DNA of 64,000 nt from BOG-932 sp965276835 (GCA_965276835.1 OZ255631.1:806001-870000), one strand, 5' to 3'; shown: positions 9,110 through 18,080, numbered from the stretch's first letter. Translations and numbers: made by a program. Notes: a model not told the origin generated them from the letters alone.

Positions 9110-9280
9110 CTAGAACAGCCGATACCTTTCCAGCGGCAATCCATGTTTTCTTACGTACTCATTGGCGCTGTCCAAGGCCTTCCGGTTTTCGACTAGCCAA
9201 AGCTCGGCCTCTTGTGACAGTGACCTCTTCAGCTTTTCTTGTTCGTCCTCACCGAGCATGCATTCGGACCCCGATTTCAT
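9110..9280 (-). CDS. CcdA-like antitoxin, short / N-terminally truncated
   Basis: This 56-residue frame ends with WLVENRKALDSANEYV and HGLPLERYRLF, which strongly resembles the C-terminal half of CcdA family antitoxins (consensus W..ENR.A...YN..V...GLPL..YR.F), the part that wraps CcdB toxin. The N-terminal ribbon-helix-helix DNA-binding half, normally about 40 residues, is missing. The ATG is six bases after the stop of the upstream luciferase-like gene, with no good ribosome binding site, so expression would depend on coupling. No ccdB follows; the next sequence is the repeat and the sulfotransferase on the other strand. It is probably a remnant or an orphan antitoxin. Confidence 0.65.
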   Translation of the reverse strand: MKSGSECMLGEDEQEKLKRSLSQEAELWLVENRKALDSANEYVRKHGLPLERYRLF

Positions 9281-9286
9281 GCTCGA

Positions 9287-10156
9287 TCAGCTGAACTTCG
9301 AAATCACGTCGTCCGCATAGCGCTTGATCGCGTCCTTCTGCAGTTGCAGGTCCTGGGTGCCGGGGCTGTAGATCTGCCAGGGCTGGGTCATGACATGGGT
9401 GACGCCCTGTTCTTCCAGGCGTTTGTAGCCATCGACGTCGAACACATCCATCGGGGTCGCCAGAACTTTGAAATCATTGGGTTCGCGGCCCAGTTCCTTA
9501 CGATACCCACGGATCTTGCCGATATAATCGACGATCTCGGCCGCAGGCTGCAGGTCGCTGAGCCAACCCTCGCTGATCCGCGCGGCGCGGCGCAAAGCGG
9601 CGTCGGAAATGCCGCCGGACCAGATCGGAATCGGCTTGGTCGGCGGCGGGTTCATCTCGATGCGGGGGAAGTCATAGAACTTGCCGTGATACTCCACATA
9701 CTTTCCGGTCCACAGCAGGCGCATGACCTCCACCATTTCGTCGGCACGCTTGCCGCGGGTGTGGAAGTCCTGGCCCAGCAGTTCGAACTCGTCCTTCGAC
9801 CAGCCCACGCCGATGGTCAGAATGATGCGGTTGTCCGAAATCACCGCCGCGGTGGATACCGCCTTGGCGACGACGAACGGGTTGCGCATCGGCAGGACGA
9901 AGGCGTTGGTCGTGAATTTCAGGCGCTTCGTGATGGTGGCGAATGCGCCCATCATCACGATCTGGTCCGGCCAGTCGGTGAATTCCGGCCAGCGGCGCGA
10001 TCCATCGGCCGTGTAGGGGTAGGGAACAGTCAGCGTTTCGGGGTTCACCGTGTGGTCGGACAGGGTGATCATATCCCAACCATGTTCGTCGGCGGCGACC
10101 GCCAATTCCGGAAGATGGGCAACAGGCGTGAACGAGCCGGACACAACGAATTTCAT
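9287..10156 (-). CDS. LLM class (luciferase-like) F420/flavin-dependent oxidoreductase
   Basis: The protein is 289 residues from the ATG at 10156, which has GGGGAA in front; a longer frame starting upstream lacks such a site. MKFVVSGSF, the central ILTIGVGWSKDEFELLG and IPIWSGG are typical of the TIGR03619-like branch of luciferase-like TIM-barrel oxidoreductases. Members use reduced F420 or FMN to oxidise small substrates. The gene diverges from the sigma factor gene and is followed immediately by the CcdA-like fragment. Substrate and cofactor choice are not visible. Confidence 0.85.
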   Translation of the reverse strand: MKFVVSGSFTPVAHLPELAVAADEHGWDMITLSDHTVNPETLTVPYPYTADGSRRWPEFTDWPDQIVMMGAFATITKRLKFTTNAFVLPMRNPFVVAKAVSTAAVISDNRIILTIGVGWSKDEFELLGQDFHTRGKRADEMVEVMRLLWTGKYVEYHGKFYDFPRIEMNPPPTKPIPIWSGGISDAALRRAARISEGWLSDLQPAAEIVDYIGKIRGYRKELGREPNDFKVLATPMDVFDVDGYKRLEEQGVTHVMTQPWQIYSPGTQDLQLQKDAIKRYADDVISKFS

Positions 10157-10294
10157 AACTTCCCCAAAGAATTTTGGATCGAAAACGGACGTAGCAGGGT
10201 TACACAACAACCGCTGGGAACTGACTAAGCCCCCGATAGATAGCGGTCCAGTATCATCTTATGCCCCAAACATGGTTTCGCAGAAAAAATTTGC

Positions 10295-10319
10295 GGAACC
10301 AAATCACCGTGCGTTCGTT
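10295..10319 (+). promoter_or_regulatory. EcfG-type promoter (GGAAC-N16-CGTT)
   Basis: GGAAC at 10295-10299 and CGTT at 10316-10319 are separated by 16 bases, an exact match to the alphaproteobacterial general stress sigma factor consensus. It lies 52 bases before the sigma factor start codon, which suggests autoregulation. Confidence 0.75.
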
Positions 10320-10370
10320 GTTAATGCACGAGCAAGCATATCGCTTTTTTTATACAGAGGCCCAAGCCAA

Positions 10371-10955
10371 ATGAATGCCCCGACCCCTGTTTCAGACGCC
10401 ACCATTTCCGCCAAGTCGCTTTGGGAACGCCGCGCGTTCGAAAAGCAGCTTATGAACATCATCCCCGATCTGCGCGCCTTTGCCCGTTTTCTGGCCGGCA
10501 ACCCGACAGAGGCGGACGATCTGGTTCAAGACACGGTCGTTCGCGCGCTGAAAGCGTATGACCATTTCGACCTGAATACGAACATCAAGGCGTGGACGTT
10601 CACAATCCTGCGCAACATCCGCATCAATTCCTATCGCAAGCGCCGCTTCGAGGAATTGGACGAGGCGACGATGGCGACCATGTCGGTTAAGGCCAACCAG
10701 GAAGACAGCCTGGAGCTGAAGGAAGTTCTGGCTGCGCTGAAGACCCTGCCGCCCGCACAGCGCGAGGTTATCACTCTGGTTCGTGCCGGCGGCCTGTCCT
10801 ACGAGGAAGCGGCCGAGATCATGGGCTGCAAGCTGGGCACCATCAAAAGCCGCGTCAACCGCGCCGATGCGGCGTTGCGCGCTGTTCTAGGCAGCGATTT
10901 CCGCGCCCCGCGCCCGGCTCGCCAGCATGCCGAACAGGACGAGATGCACGCCTGA
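10371..10955 (+). CDS. ECF sigma factor, EcfG-like (general stress response)
   Basis: The 194-residue protein has sigma region 2 (ADDLVQDTVVRALKAYDHF ... IKAWTFTILRNIRINSYRKRR) and region 4 (LPPAQREVITLVRAGGLSYEEAAEIMGCKLGTIKSRVNRA) and no region 3, as in ECF factors. The region 2 wording and the upstream GGAAC-N16-CGTT promoter point to EcfG, which is normally held by the anti-sigma NepR and released by phosphorylated PhyR. Neither gene is adjacent here, so it may be a second EcfG copy or a distant member. The start ATG at 10371 was chosen because homology begins soon after; longer upstream frames run through the promoter. A strong terminator follows. Confidence 0.85.
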   Translation: MNAPTPVSDATISAKSLWERRAFEKQLMNIIPDLRAFARFLAGNPTEADDLVQDTVVRALKAYDHFDLNTNIKAWTFTILRNIRINSYRKRRFEELDEATMATMSVKANQEDSLELKEVLAALKTLPPAQREVITLVRAGGLSYEEAAEIMGCKLGTIKSRVNRADAALRAVLGSDFRAPRPARQHAEQDEMHA

Positions 10956-10980
10956 CAGTTAAATCGACACCACCCAGGAA

Positions 10981-11010
10981 AACGCCCCGGACATCCGGGG
11001 CGTTTTTTTA
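10981..11010 (+). terminator. Rho-independent terminator of the sigma factor gene
   Basis: A perfect ten-base stem, AACGCCCCGG/CCGGGGCGTT, with a four-base loop is followed by a run of T. It closes the sigma factor gene 25 bases after its stop. Confidence 0.9.
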
Positions 11011-11090
11011 TGCGCCATTCTGAATGGGATGCTACATACCACGCCATAGCGGCGGCAGACCGCCATCGCGGGCAGGGGATTTTCAGCATC

Positions 11091-11624
11091 ATGAGCGCGC
11101 AGTCTTTGGGGCCGTTCTTCCAGGTCGCCTATATGGTCGAGGATATCGATTCCAGCGTTAAGCATTGGGCCGAAACGGTCGGCGTCGGCCCCTGGACGAT
11201 CTATCGCAATGTCGGGCTCAAGGCTCGCTGGAAGGGGCAGGATACCGATCTCAAGATCAATGTCGGCCTGTCTTATCGCGACGGCCTGCAAATCGAGCTG
11301 ATCCAGCCGGTCAGCACGACGATCTCGCCCTATCAGCACGATGACGGCCGGATCAAGGTGGGTATGCACCACATGGCCTGGACGACGAAGGACTTCGAAG
11401 GCGCGGTGGCGAAAGCCAAGGCGCAGGGCCTGAACCAGGTCTTTTCCGCCACCAATTCCGTGACCCAGGTCGCCTATTTCGAGGCACCGAACGAGCCCGG
11501 TGTCCTGATCGAGCTGATCGAGGCCAACGACGACATGCAGGCCGGCTTCGACCAGGGCATCGCCGCCTCGCGCAGCTGGGACGGCGGCGAGCGCATCCTG
11601 ATGGATATCGATTTCGGGGGCTGA
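11091..11624 (+). CDS. VOC family (glyoxalase-like) protein
   Basis: The 177-residue protein begins FQVAYMVEDIDSSVKHW and later has MHHMAWTT and YFEAPNEPGVLIELIE, the paired beta-alpha-beta-beta-beta units of the vicinal oxygen chelate fold, with likely metal ligands H and E. Family members include glyoxalases, epimerases and ring-cleavage dioxygenases. The internal ATG at 11091 was chosen because the longer frame from 11010 starts inside the terminator of the preceding gene. It is four bases upstream of the FAD oxidoreductase gene, so the two are co-transcribed and probably share a pathway. Confidence 0.8.
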   Translation: MSAQSLGPFFQVAYMVEDIDSSVKHWAETVGVGPWTIYRNVGLKARWKGQDTDLKINVGLSYRDGLQIELIQPVSTTISPYQHDDGRIKVGMHHMAWTTKDFEGAVAKAKAQGLNQVFSATNSVTQVAYFEAPNEPGVLIELIEANDDMQAGFDQGIAASRSWDGGERILMDIDFGG

Positions 11625-11628
11625 CGCG

Positions 11629-13095
11629 ATGGCGGATTTTGCAAAGCCGGCGGTGTTGAAAGCCGCCGACGTCGCCGTGTGGAATGACGAAGCCGACCTG
11701 GTCGTGGTCGGCATGGGCATGGCGGGTGCTTGCGCCGCCATCGAGGCGCGGGCCAAGGGCGCCGATGTGCTGGTGCTGGAACGCGGCAGCGGCGTCAGTG
11801 GCACCACGACCAATGCCGCGGGTCATTTCTATCTGGGCGGCGGAACCCCGGTCCAGGTCGCTTGCGGGTTCGAGGACACCGCTGAGGACATGTACGATTA
11901 CCTGACCGCGGTGACGCCCGATCCGGCGCCGGAGAAGATTCGCCTCTACTGTGACGAGAGCGTCGGTCACTTCCACTGGCTCGAAGCGCAGGGCGTACCG
12001 TTCGACCGGTCCTATTACCCCTATAAAAGCGTGGTCCAGCCGACCCGTGAATGCCTGATCTGGACCGGCAACGAGAAGGTCTGGCCCTATCGCGATCAGG
12101 CCAGGCCCGCGCCGCGCGGCCACAAGGTGGCGTTCGATGCGGAGGAGGGCGGTGGTGCGCTGGCGGTGCAGACCTTGGCCGCCAAGGCGCAGCAGATGGG
12201 CGTGCGCGCCGAGTTCGACATGCGCGTCCGCCAGCTGATCGTCGATGAAACCGGCCGCGTCGTCGGCGTTCGCGCCACCCGGTTCGAGGAGGACTATTTC
12301 ATTCACGCCCGCAAGGCGGTGATGCTCGCCGCCGGGGGATTCGGCATGAACCAGGAGATGGTCGCGCATTATGTGCCGGATCTACTGCCTCCGACCTATG
12401 TCCAGGGCGGGCCGAACGACGACGGCATGTCGATCCTGCTGGGCATGTCGGCCGGCGGCGATGTGCGCAACATGGAAAAGCCGTTCATCACCTGCCCGTT
12501 CTACCCGCCGGAGCAGTTGCTGAAGGGCATTTTGGTCAACAAGCATGGGCAACGCTTTGTCGCCGAGGACAGCTATCACAGCCGCACCGGCGTGATCTCG
12601 CGCGAGCAGCCGGACGGCATCGCCTATCTGATCGTCGACCAGTCGATTTTCGCCTATCCGCGCTTTGCCGAGCTTATGAACCAAAACCTGATCGACGGCT
12701 GGGAAACGGTCGAGGAGGTGGAGACGGGCCTGAACCTGCCCGGCGGATCGCTGGTCAAAACAATGACCGATTACAACGCCCACGCCGCGCAGGGCGACGA
12801 CCCGGCATTCCATAAACATCCGGACTGGGTGGCACCGCTGGACAACGCACCCTATGCCGCCTTTGAAATGTCGGTCGGCAAGGCAGTGTTCACCGGCTTC
12901 ACCCTGGGCGGTCTCGCTGTGTCGGTAGATGCCGAGGTGTTGACCGCCGACGGCAAGCCGGTGCCGGGCCTGTACGCGGCGGGCGCCTGCGCCTCCAACA
13001 TCGCGCAGGACAGCCGCGGCTATGCCAGCGGCACTTGCATCGGCGAGGCTTCTTTCTTCGGCCGCCGAGGTGGGCGGCATGCTGTATCCGCCTGA
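11629..13095 (+). CDS. FAD-dependent oxidoreductase (ketosteroid dehydrogenase / fumarate reductase-like)
   Basis: The 488-residue flavoprotein has the Rossmann dinucleotide motif DLVVVGMGMAGACAAIEA (about residues 23-40), GTTTNAAGHFYLGGG, AAGGFGMN and the C-terminal YAAGACASNIAQDSRGYASG plus GTCIGEASFFGRRGGRHA. This arrangement is that of the FAD-binding 2 family, which holds 3-ketosteroid delta-1-dehydrogenases, flavocytochrome c and urocanate reductases. It probably introduces or reduces a carbon-carbon double bond next to a carbonyl. Coupled with the VOC gene upstream; convergent with the isomerase gene, eight bases away. Confidence 0.85.
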   Translation: MADFAKPAVLKAADVAVWNDEADLVVVGMGMAGACAAIEARAKGADVLVLERGSGVSGTTTNAAGHFYLGGGTPVQVACGFEDTAEDMYDYLTAVTPDPAPEKIRLYCDESVGHFHWLEAQGVPFDRSYYPYKSVVQPTRECLIWTGNEKVWPYRDQARPAPRGHKVAFDAEEGGGALAVQTLAAKAQQMGVRAEFDMRVRQLIVDETGRVVGVRATRFEEDYFIHARKAVMLAAGGFGMNQEMVAHYVPDLLPPTYVQGGPNDDGMSILLGMSAGGDVRNMEKPFITCPFYPPEQLLKGILVNKHGQRFVAEDSYHSRTGVISREQPDGIAYLIVDQSIFAYPRFAELMNQNLIDGWETVEEVETGLNLPGGSLVKTMTDYNAHAAQGDDPAFHKHPDWVAPLDNAPYAAFEMSVGKAVFTGFTLGGLAVSVDAEVLTADGKPVPGLYAAGACASNIAQDSRGYASGTCIGEASFFGRRGGRHAVSA

Positions 13096-13102
13096 CCGAG
13101 TC

Positions 13103-13897
13103 CTACGCCGTCAGCAATGACCGTGTCCCCGCGACCGCCATTCGCGCCCGTTCGGCGGCGCTGACGCCGGCTTCCCGCCGCGACCGTTGCGGCACTTCTA
13201 CACCGATGACGACGCCGGGCGGGACGGCGGCGATGATGTCGGCCAGGGGAAATTCCCCTCCGCCCGGCACCATGCGTTGCTCGAAGCCTTCGTCGTTCCA
13301 TTCCTCCCGCGCCAAGCCCGCCGGGCCATCGCAGATCTGGACATAGCCGATCAGTTTCGGATCGACATTGCGCATGTCGTCGGCGGTGCCGCCGGTGCGG
13401 ACCAGATGCAGCGCGTCGACCGTGACGCCGACATTGGGCTGGCCGGAATCGGTGATGAAGGCGACGGCATCTTCCAGCGTGCGGACCTTGCCCATGGAGA
13501 TGAATTCGACATTCACCTTCATTCCGAACTCGGCGGCGATCCGGCACAGCGCGGCGAAATTATCCAACGCGCGCGACCGCTCCGGGTCCCAGGCATTGAT
13601 CGCGACCAGGGACGTGGCGCCAAGCTCCGCGCCCAGTGCAACTGCGGGGCGGAACTCCTCCGGCACCACCTCGGGTGTCAGGTTGAAGCATTCCATGTTG
13701 CCCAGCTTCACGCCGGTGTCGCGCATCCGCGCCAGGGTTTCCGCCTTGTTAGCCTGTGTCACCAGCGGCAGGTCGGCTTTCAGCGGCAACTGCGTCCACA
13801 GGCTGACCAGCGGCACATCCAGGCCGGCGGCGATGGTGATCAGCTCCGGTGGCGAAACGTCGAAGATCGTCAGATGGTCGAGGGAGAGGGTGGTCAT
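13103..13897 (-). CDS. Sugar phosphate isomerase/epimerase family TIM-barrel protein
   Basis: The 264-residue protein matches the xylose isomerase-like TIM barrel family (AP endonuclease 2 fold): NMECFNLTPE, MKVNVEFISMG, VGVTVDALHL and YVQICDGP supply the conserved E, D and H/D metal ligands. The start at 13897 overlaps the stop of the dehydrogenase gene by four bases (ATGA), so they form one operon. The longer open frame to 14248 only shadows that gene. The substrate is not necessarily a sugar; members also act on keto acids and cyclitols. Confidence 0.8.
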   Translation of the reverse strand: MTTLSLDHLTIFDVSPPELITIAAGLDVPLVSLWTQLPLKADLPLVTQANKAETLARMRDTGVKLGNMECFNLTPEVVPEEFRPAVALGAELGATSLVAINAWDPERSRALDNFAALCRIAAEFGMKVNVEFISMGKVRTLEDAVAFITDSGQPNVGVTVDALHLVRTGGTADDMRNVDPKLIGYVQICDGPAGLAREEWNDEGFEQRMVPGGGEFPLADIIAAVPPGVVIGVEVPQRSRREAGVSAAERARMAVAGTRSLLTA

Positions 13898-14832
13898 GGC
13901 AGTTTCTCCGCCTCCGCTTTCATCCGCATCAGCGCCAGCAGCACGCGGTCGCGGTCGGCGGTGATCTCCGCCATCGACTTGCCGGCCAGCTCGTCCTCGC
14001 CGCCGGCGACGATGGCGGCCTTCAGCGGTTCGTCGATGGTGACCGGGTGCATGTCCGCCCACCAGCTTTCGATCGGCGGTCCCAGATGGTCCAGCACATA
14101 GCGCAGTCCGCCGGCGCCGCCCGACAGATGCAGGTTGAGGAACGGGCCGAGCAGCGCCCAGCGCAGGCCGGGGCCGTGGGCGATGGCGGTGTCGATATCG
14201 GCGACCGAGGCGACACCGTCCTGCACCAGGGCGAAGGCCTCGCGCCACAACGCCGCCTGCAGGCGGTTGGCGACATGGCCCTTGACCTCTTTTTTCAGAT
14301 GGATCGGGCGTTTGCCGATGGCAGCATAGAATTCCATTGCATTGTCGATGGCGGTCTGGGACGTCGCCCTGCCGCCGACGACCTCGACCAGCGGGATCAG
14401 ATGGGGCGGGTTGAACGGATGGCCGACCAGCACGCGGTCGGGCCGTTTCGCGCAGGCGACCTGCACCTCGCTGATCAGGATGCCGGATGAACTGGTGGCG
14501 ACGATGACATCAGGCCGGGCGGCCGCGTCCATGCGGGCATAGAGCTCGCGCTTGATGTCGAGCCGTTCGGGGCCGCTTTCCTGAATGAAATCGGCGTCGG
14601 CGACAGCCTCTTCCAGGGACGCGGCGAAGGTCACACGGTCTTGTGACGCGCCGGGCGAGAGGCCCAGAGTTTCCATCGCGCCCCACTGCCGGGCGATGGT
14701 TTCGCGCAACAGCATCTCGGCGTCGGGCGCCGGGTCGGTGGCGACCACGTCCAGTCCCTTGGCCAGGAACAGCGTGGCCCAACTCGCGCCGATGACGCCG
14801 GTGCCGACCAATGCGACTTTGCTGACTTTCAC
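13894..14832 (-). CDS. 3-hydroxyacyl-CoA dehydrogenase family, L-carnitine dehydrogenase-like
   Basis: The 312-residue protein starts at a GTG (14832) with GGGGAGGG just upstream. KVALVGTGVIGASWATLFLAKG is the NAD-binding Rossmann start; HPFNPPHLIPLVEVVGG and GHVANRLQAALWREAFALV are conserved in 3-hydroxyacyl-CoA and carnitine dehydrogenases. The single two-domain build (N-terminal NAD domain, C-terminal helical domain, no hydratase) fits carnitine or 3-hydroxybutyryl-CoA dehydrogenase. It oxidises a beta-hydroxy group with NAD. The SDR gene diverges from it across 58 bases. Confidence 0.8.
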   Translation of the reverse strand: MKVSKVALVGTGVIGASWATLFLAKGLDVVATDPAPDAEMLLRETIARQWGAMETLGLSPGASQDRVTFAASLEEAVADADFIQESGPERLDIKRELYARMDAAARPDVIVATSSSGILISEVQVACAKRPDRVLVGHPFNPPHLIPLVEVVGGRATSQTAIDNAMEFYAAIGKRPIHLKKEVKGHVANRLQAALWREAFALVQDGVASVADIDTAIAHGPGLRWALLGPFLNLHLSGGAGGLRYVLDHLGPPIESWWADMHPVTIDEPLKAAIVAGGEDELAGKSMAEITADRDRVLLALMRMKAEAEKLP

Positions 14833-14890
14833 GATCCCTCCCCGAAAGATTTGTGCTTTAACATGCCCCAAATCGATTCAGGGGGAAAAG

Positions 14891-15751
14891 ATGTTCGACG
14901 CGCGCGAGATTGAGTTGATTGGGCTGAAGGGCAAGGTGGCGCTGATCACCGGCGGCGGTGCAGGGATCGGCCGCTCAATCGCCGAGAATTATGCCGCGCT
15001 GGGCATGAAGATCGCGATCATCGAGATCGACCCCAAGCGCGTCGAGGCGGTTCGGGCAGCGCTGGGGCCGGATGCCCTGGTCCTGGCCGGCGATGCGGAC
15101 GATGTTGCCGGCGTGACCGCGGCAGTCGCGGCCATCGAGAAGAAATTCGGCCGGCTTGATGTCGTCGTGAACAATGTCGGCGACTTCCTGATGGTGCGCC
15201 AGGGTTTCGGCGACACGACCGAGGCGCAGTGGGATGCGCTCTATCGCGTGAATCTGCGCAACATGTTCGTTGTAACGCGTGCGTCAATTCCGTTGCTGCG
15301 CAAGTCGGGCGGCGGCAGCGTCATCAATATCTCGACCATCGAGGCGTTTCGCGGAATCCCCAAGCACACGGTCTATGCCACGTTCAAGGCGGCCATCACC
15401 GGCTTCACGCAAAGCCTGGCGGTGGAGCTGGGGCCCGAGAACATCCGGGTCAACGCCATCGCCCCGGAAACCACCAATTCCGAACAGGTGAAGGCGACCG
15501 TCCGCGTGCCGCCGGAAAATCAGGATCATATCCGCCGCTGGTTCCCCATCGGCCGCTTCGGCGAACCGCAGGATAGCGCGGGCGCTGCGGTTTTCCTGGC
15601 CTCCGACGTGCTGTCCGGCTGGGTCAGCGGCACCACCATCCATGTCGACGGCGGCGCGCTGGCGGCTGGGTCATGGTTGCAACTGGGCGACGGCGCATGG
15701 ACCCATCTGCCGGTCATCGACCGGGACGGGTACAAGCCGCCGTCATCGTAA
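14891..15751 (+). CDS. SDR family oxidoreductase
   Basis: The 286-residue classical short-chain dehydrogenase has the TGGGAGIG cofactor loop (about residues 21-28), the NNVG motif and the catalytic YATFK (Y and K four apart), with S in NIST upstream. The C-terminal tail after HVDGGALAAG is about 25 residues longer than usual. ATG at 14891 has GGGGG eight bases upstream; a longer frame begins inside the divergent gene. It probably oxidises an alcohol in the same pathway as its divergent neighbours. Confidence 0.85.
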   Translation: MFDAREIELIGLKGKVALITGGGAGIGRSIAENYAALGMKIAIIEIDPKRVEAVRAALGPDALVLAGDADDVAGVTAAVAAIEKKFGRLDVVVNNVGDFLMVRQGFGDTTEAQWDALYRVNLRNMFVVTRASIPLLRKSGGGSVINISTIEAFRGIPKHTVYATFKAAITGFTQSLAVELGPENIRVNAIAPETTNSEQVKATVRVPPENQDHIRRWFPIGRFGEPQDSAGAAVFLASDVLSGWVSGTTIHVDGGALAAGSWLQLGDGAWTHLPVIDRDGYKPPSS

Positions 15752-15755
15752 GGCG

Positions 15756-17915
15756 TTATTTCGCCAGGGCTTTGATGAAGGCCGGAACGTTCGGCGTTCC
15801 AAGCCCCGTGACCTCGTCGTAGCTGGGTTGGCTCAAATAAGTGGTGTCCGCGCCTTCTGTGACGGCGGTCTTGGCAGCATTGACGGATGCGTTGATCGTC
15901 ACGACGCGAACCATCGTCGGATCGCCGTTATAGCCGCGCAGCAGCGCCGTCGGTTCGGCCGGCTTGGTGATGTCGATGATGGGTGCGGTATCGGTGCCCG
16001 GCGCACCCACGGTCAAGCCATAAAGCGCGGCATTGACCAGCCCCAACGCCGGCAGCTTCTTGGCGAAGCGCGCCTGATCGGCCAGTGCCAGAACCCCGGC
16101 GAACATCGGCGTCGAAAGGCTGGTCCCGCCGGTGCCGCCTTCGCAATATTCCGTCGTGGGGGTGAGTTTCTTGCACCCGCTGTCCAGGCTGGCCTCTCCC
16201 GCGATTGTGTAGATTTCGCCGATCAGAAAGCCGGTATAGGGATCCCCCAGCATGGCGATATCCGGGGTAACGCGATGCGCGGACGAAAATGCGTCGATCT
16301 TGCCGTTCGCCCTCGTCGTGTTTTTTGAGAAGGCTGCGGGAACCTTGCTTTGATAGGTGGGGGCAAGCTGCGAGAGGCTCGGTCCGCCTCCTGCGCCGCC
16401 ATAGAATTCGAAGGCGTCGGTGCCCTTGTCGGCAATGGTCTTGCCGTTGGCTGCGACTTTGGCGCCCGTCAGCAGCGCGCGATAGGTGCCCCAGCCCCAT
16501 TCGGACTTCTTGCCTGTGCTGTTGAGCAGCGCCAGGCTGGTTCCGCCCACCGCCGTCACATAGGGGCTCGTCGACTCCCAGCTTCCCGAGGCGATCTTGT
16601 TGCTCGCGATCAGATCGCCGTCGTCGCCGGTCGAAAACACGATGCTGATCCCTTCAGCGGCGGCCTGCATGAAATACTGTGTCTCCGACCGTATCGCGCC
16701 CGCCGACAGGCCTTCGCCGCCGAGGCCGTAGCTGTTGGTGATGATGTCGACTGCGTGATCTTCGATAAGGCCGTAGAGCGCCTTGTTTTGCGGGCCGGAA
16801 CAGCTGTTGCCCGCATAGACGATGTCGGCTTGCGGCGCCATCGCGTGAACCGCCTGGACGTCCAAGGTTTCTTCGCCGTACCACGCCTGCGGGCCGCAGG
16901 GATCGTTGGCCGGAACATTATAAAGGCCTGCGGGAACCCGTTGCTGGAAATTCGCGGATGTCAGCTGCGGCAGGCCGTGATTCTTGGAATAGAGATTTGT
17001 CTCCTGGACGATGGTCAGGGATGCATAGGTGTCGACGATGCCCACACGCACGCCCTTGCCGGTCTGCGCCACCTTGTCCGCGCGGTAGGCCTGGCGAATC
17101 TGCTGTGGGGTATAACCGCAGATCAGCCACGGCAACGTCTTTGCGAACGGCTTTGGCGCGGTGGATAGCGCGGCGGTGTGATCGCCCCAATAGCTGCTGC
17201 AAACGGGTGAATCCGGGTTGACCGGGACCGGAGGTTTCGCATTGGGCGACGATGAGGCAGCATCGCTTTTCCGAGGACCGATTGCGTCGGCGGTGTCGTC
17301 CCGCAGGCTGATCCTGCCCGGCTTCAACAAGACATTGGATTCGTCCAGTCCGCCGACATAGGTCACGATATCGGCGATCTTCGCCGGCAGGCGGGGTGCC
17401 TCGGCATTGGCGCGCAACGTCTTGCCGGCAAAATTGTAGAGCCCCTGGCTGACGCCGAATGCCGATTTGACCTGCGCGACGCTGCCCGCCGCCTGGACGA
17501 ACAGACCGCTCTTCGGCGTGTATTCGACGGTAAAGCCCAGTCTCTTCAGCGTGTCCTGGACAACGGCGACTTTTGCCGCGTCCGGCGCGAACCGCGCGCG
17601 GAACTGTTTCGGCGTCAGATATTTGCCGTACTCGGCGCTACCCGGCGTGTATTGCGCCTCGATCAGCTTTGCCAGGGCCGCCTGGTTCTTGAAGCCGAGG
17701 AACAGGGCGAGATGGACCTTGCCGGTATCCGCCGCTTCGCCGACCTTCTGCGCCGAGGCGACCCAGTCCGCGATATTGGCGCGCTGCGCGCCGGCGGCCA
17801 GGCTGTCCGAAACGGCCTGCGCGGACGCCGTGGACGATGTTGCGATCAGTCCGGCGATGACGGCGGCGCCCGCTATCGGCGCGATTGGTTTCAGCATTCC
17901 GGTCCAATCCCTCAT
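15756..17915 (-). CDS. S53 family serine peptidase (sedolisin / pro-kumamolisin)
   Basis: The 719-residue secreted peptidase has a signal peptide (hydrophobic stretch ending STASAQA, about residue 34), a pro-kumamolisin activation domain (about 65-200, with TPKQFRARFAP), and a catalytic domain from about 250. The catalytic E and D lie in YGEETLDVQAVHAMAP, the oxyanion Asp in STGDDGD, and the nucleophile Ser in GGTSLSTP. Late residues such as D-A-N-A-T should form the Ca site. These enzymes are autoactivated at low pH, which suggests acid habitats or extracellular protein breakdown. A second ATG at 17897 would also leave a complete signal peptide. Confidence 0.9.
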   Translation of the reverse strand: MRDWTGMLKPIAPIAGAAVIAGLIATSSTASAQAVSDSLAAGAQRANIADWVASAQKVGEAADTGKVHLALFLGFKNQAALAKLIEAQYTPGSAEYGKYLTPKQFRARFAPDAAKVAVVQDTLKRLGFTVEYTPKSGLFVQAAGSVAQVKSAFGVSQGLYNFAGKTLRANAEAPRLPAKIADIVTYVGGLDESNVLLKPGRISLRDDTADAIGPRKSDAASSSPNAKPPVPVNPDSPVCSSYWGDHTAALSTAPKPFAKTLPWLICGYTPQQIRQAYRADKVAQTGKGVRVGIVDTYASLTIVQETNLYSKNHGLPQLTSANFQQRVPAGLYNVPANDPCGPQAWYGEETLDVQAVHAMAPQADIVYAGNSCSGPQNKALYGLIEDHAVDIITNSYGLGGEGLSAGAIRSETQYFMQAAAEGISIVFSTGDDGDLIASNKIASGSWESTSPYVTAVGGTSLALLNSTGKKSEWGWGTYRALLTGAKVAANGKTIADKGTDAFEFYGGAGGGPSLSQLAPTYQSKVPAAFSKNTTRANGKIDAFSSAHRVTPDIAMLGDPYTGFLIGEIYTIAGEASLDSGCKKLTPTTEYCEGGTGGTSLSTPMFAGVLALADQARFAKKLPALGLVNAALYGLTVGAPGTDTAPIIDITKPAEPTALLRGYNGDPTMVRVVTINASVNAAKTAVTEGADTTYLSQPSYDEVTGLGTPNVPAFIKALAK

Positions 17916-18080
17916 CGGCGCGGGGCGCCACGCGAAAGCTATAATATCGCCACTCTCTCAAAGATCGCGCGCGACGGGAAGTGAGGTTCGGTAAGCGGGT
18001 GTTTCAGAACGCCGTTGCAGGCGGCTGCCGTGTGCGGTAGTGGCTTATAAAAGAACGACAATCGATCGGGAGGAAAGACG

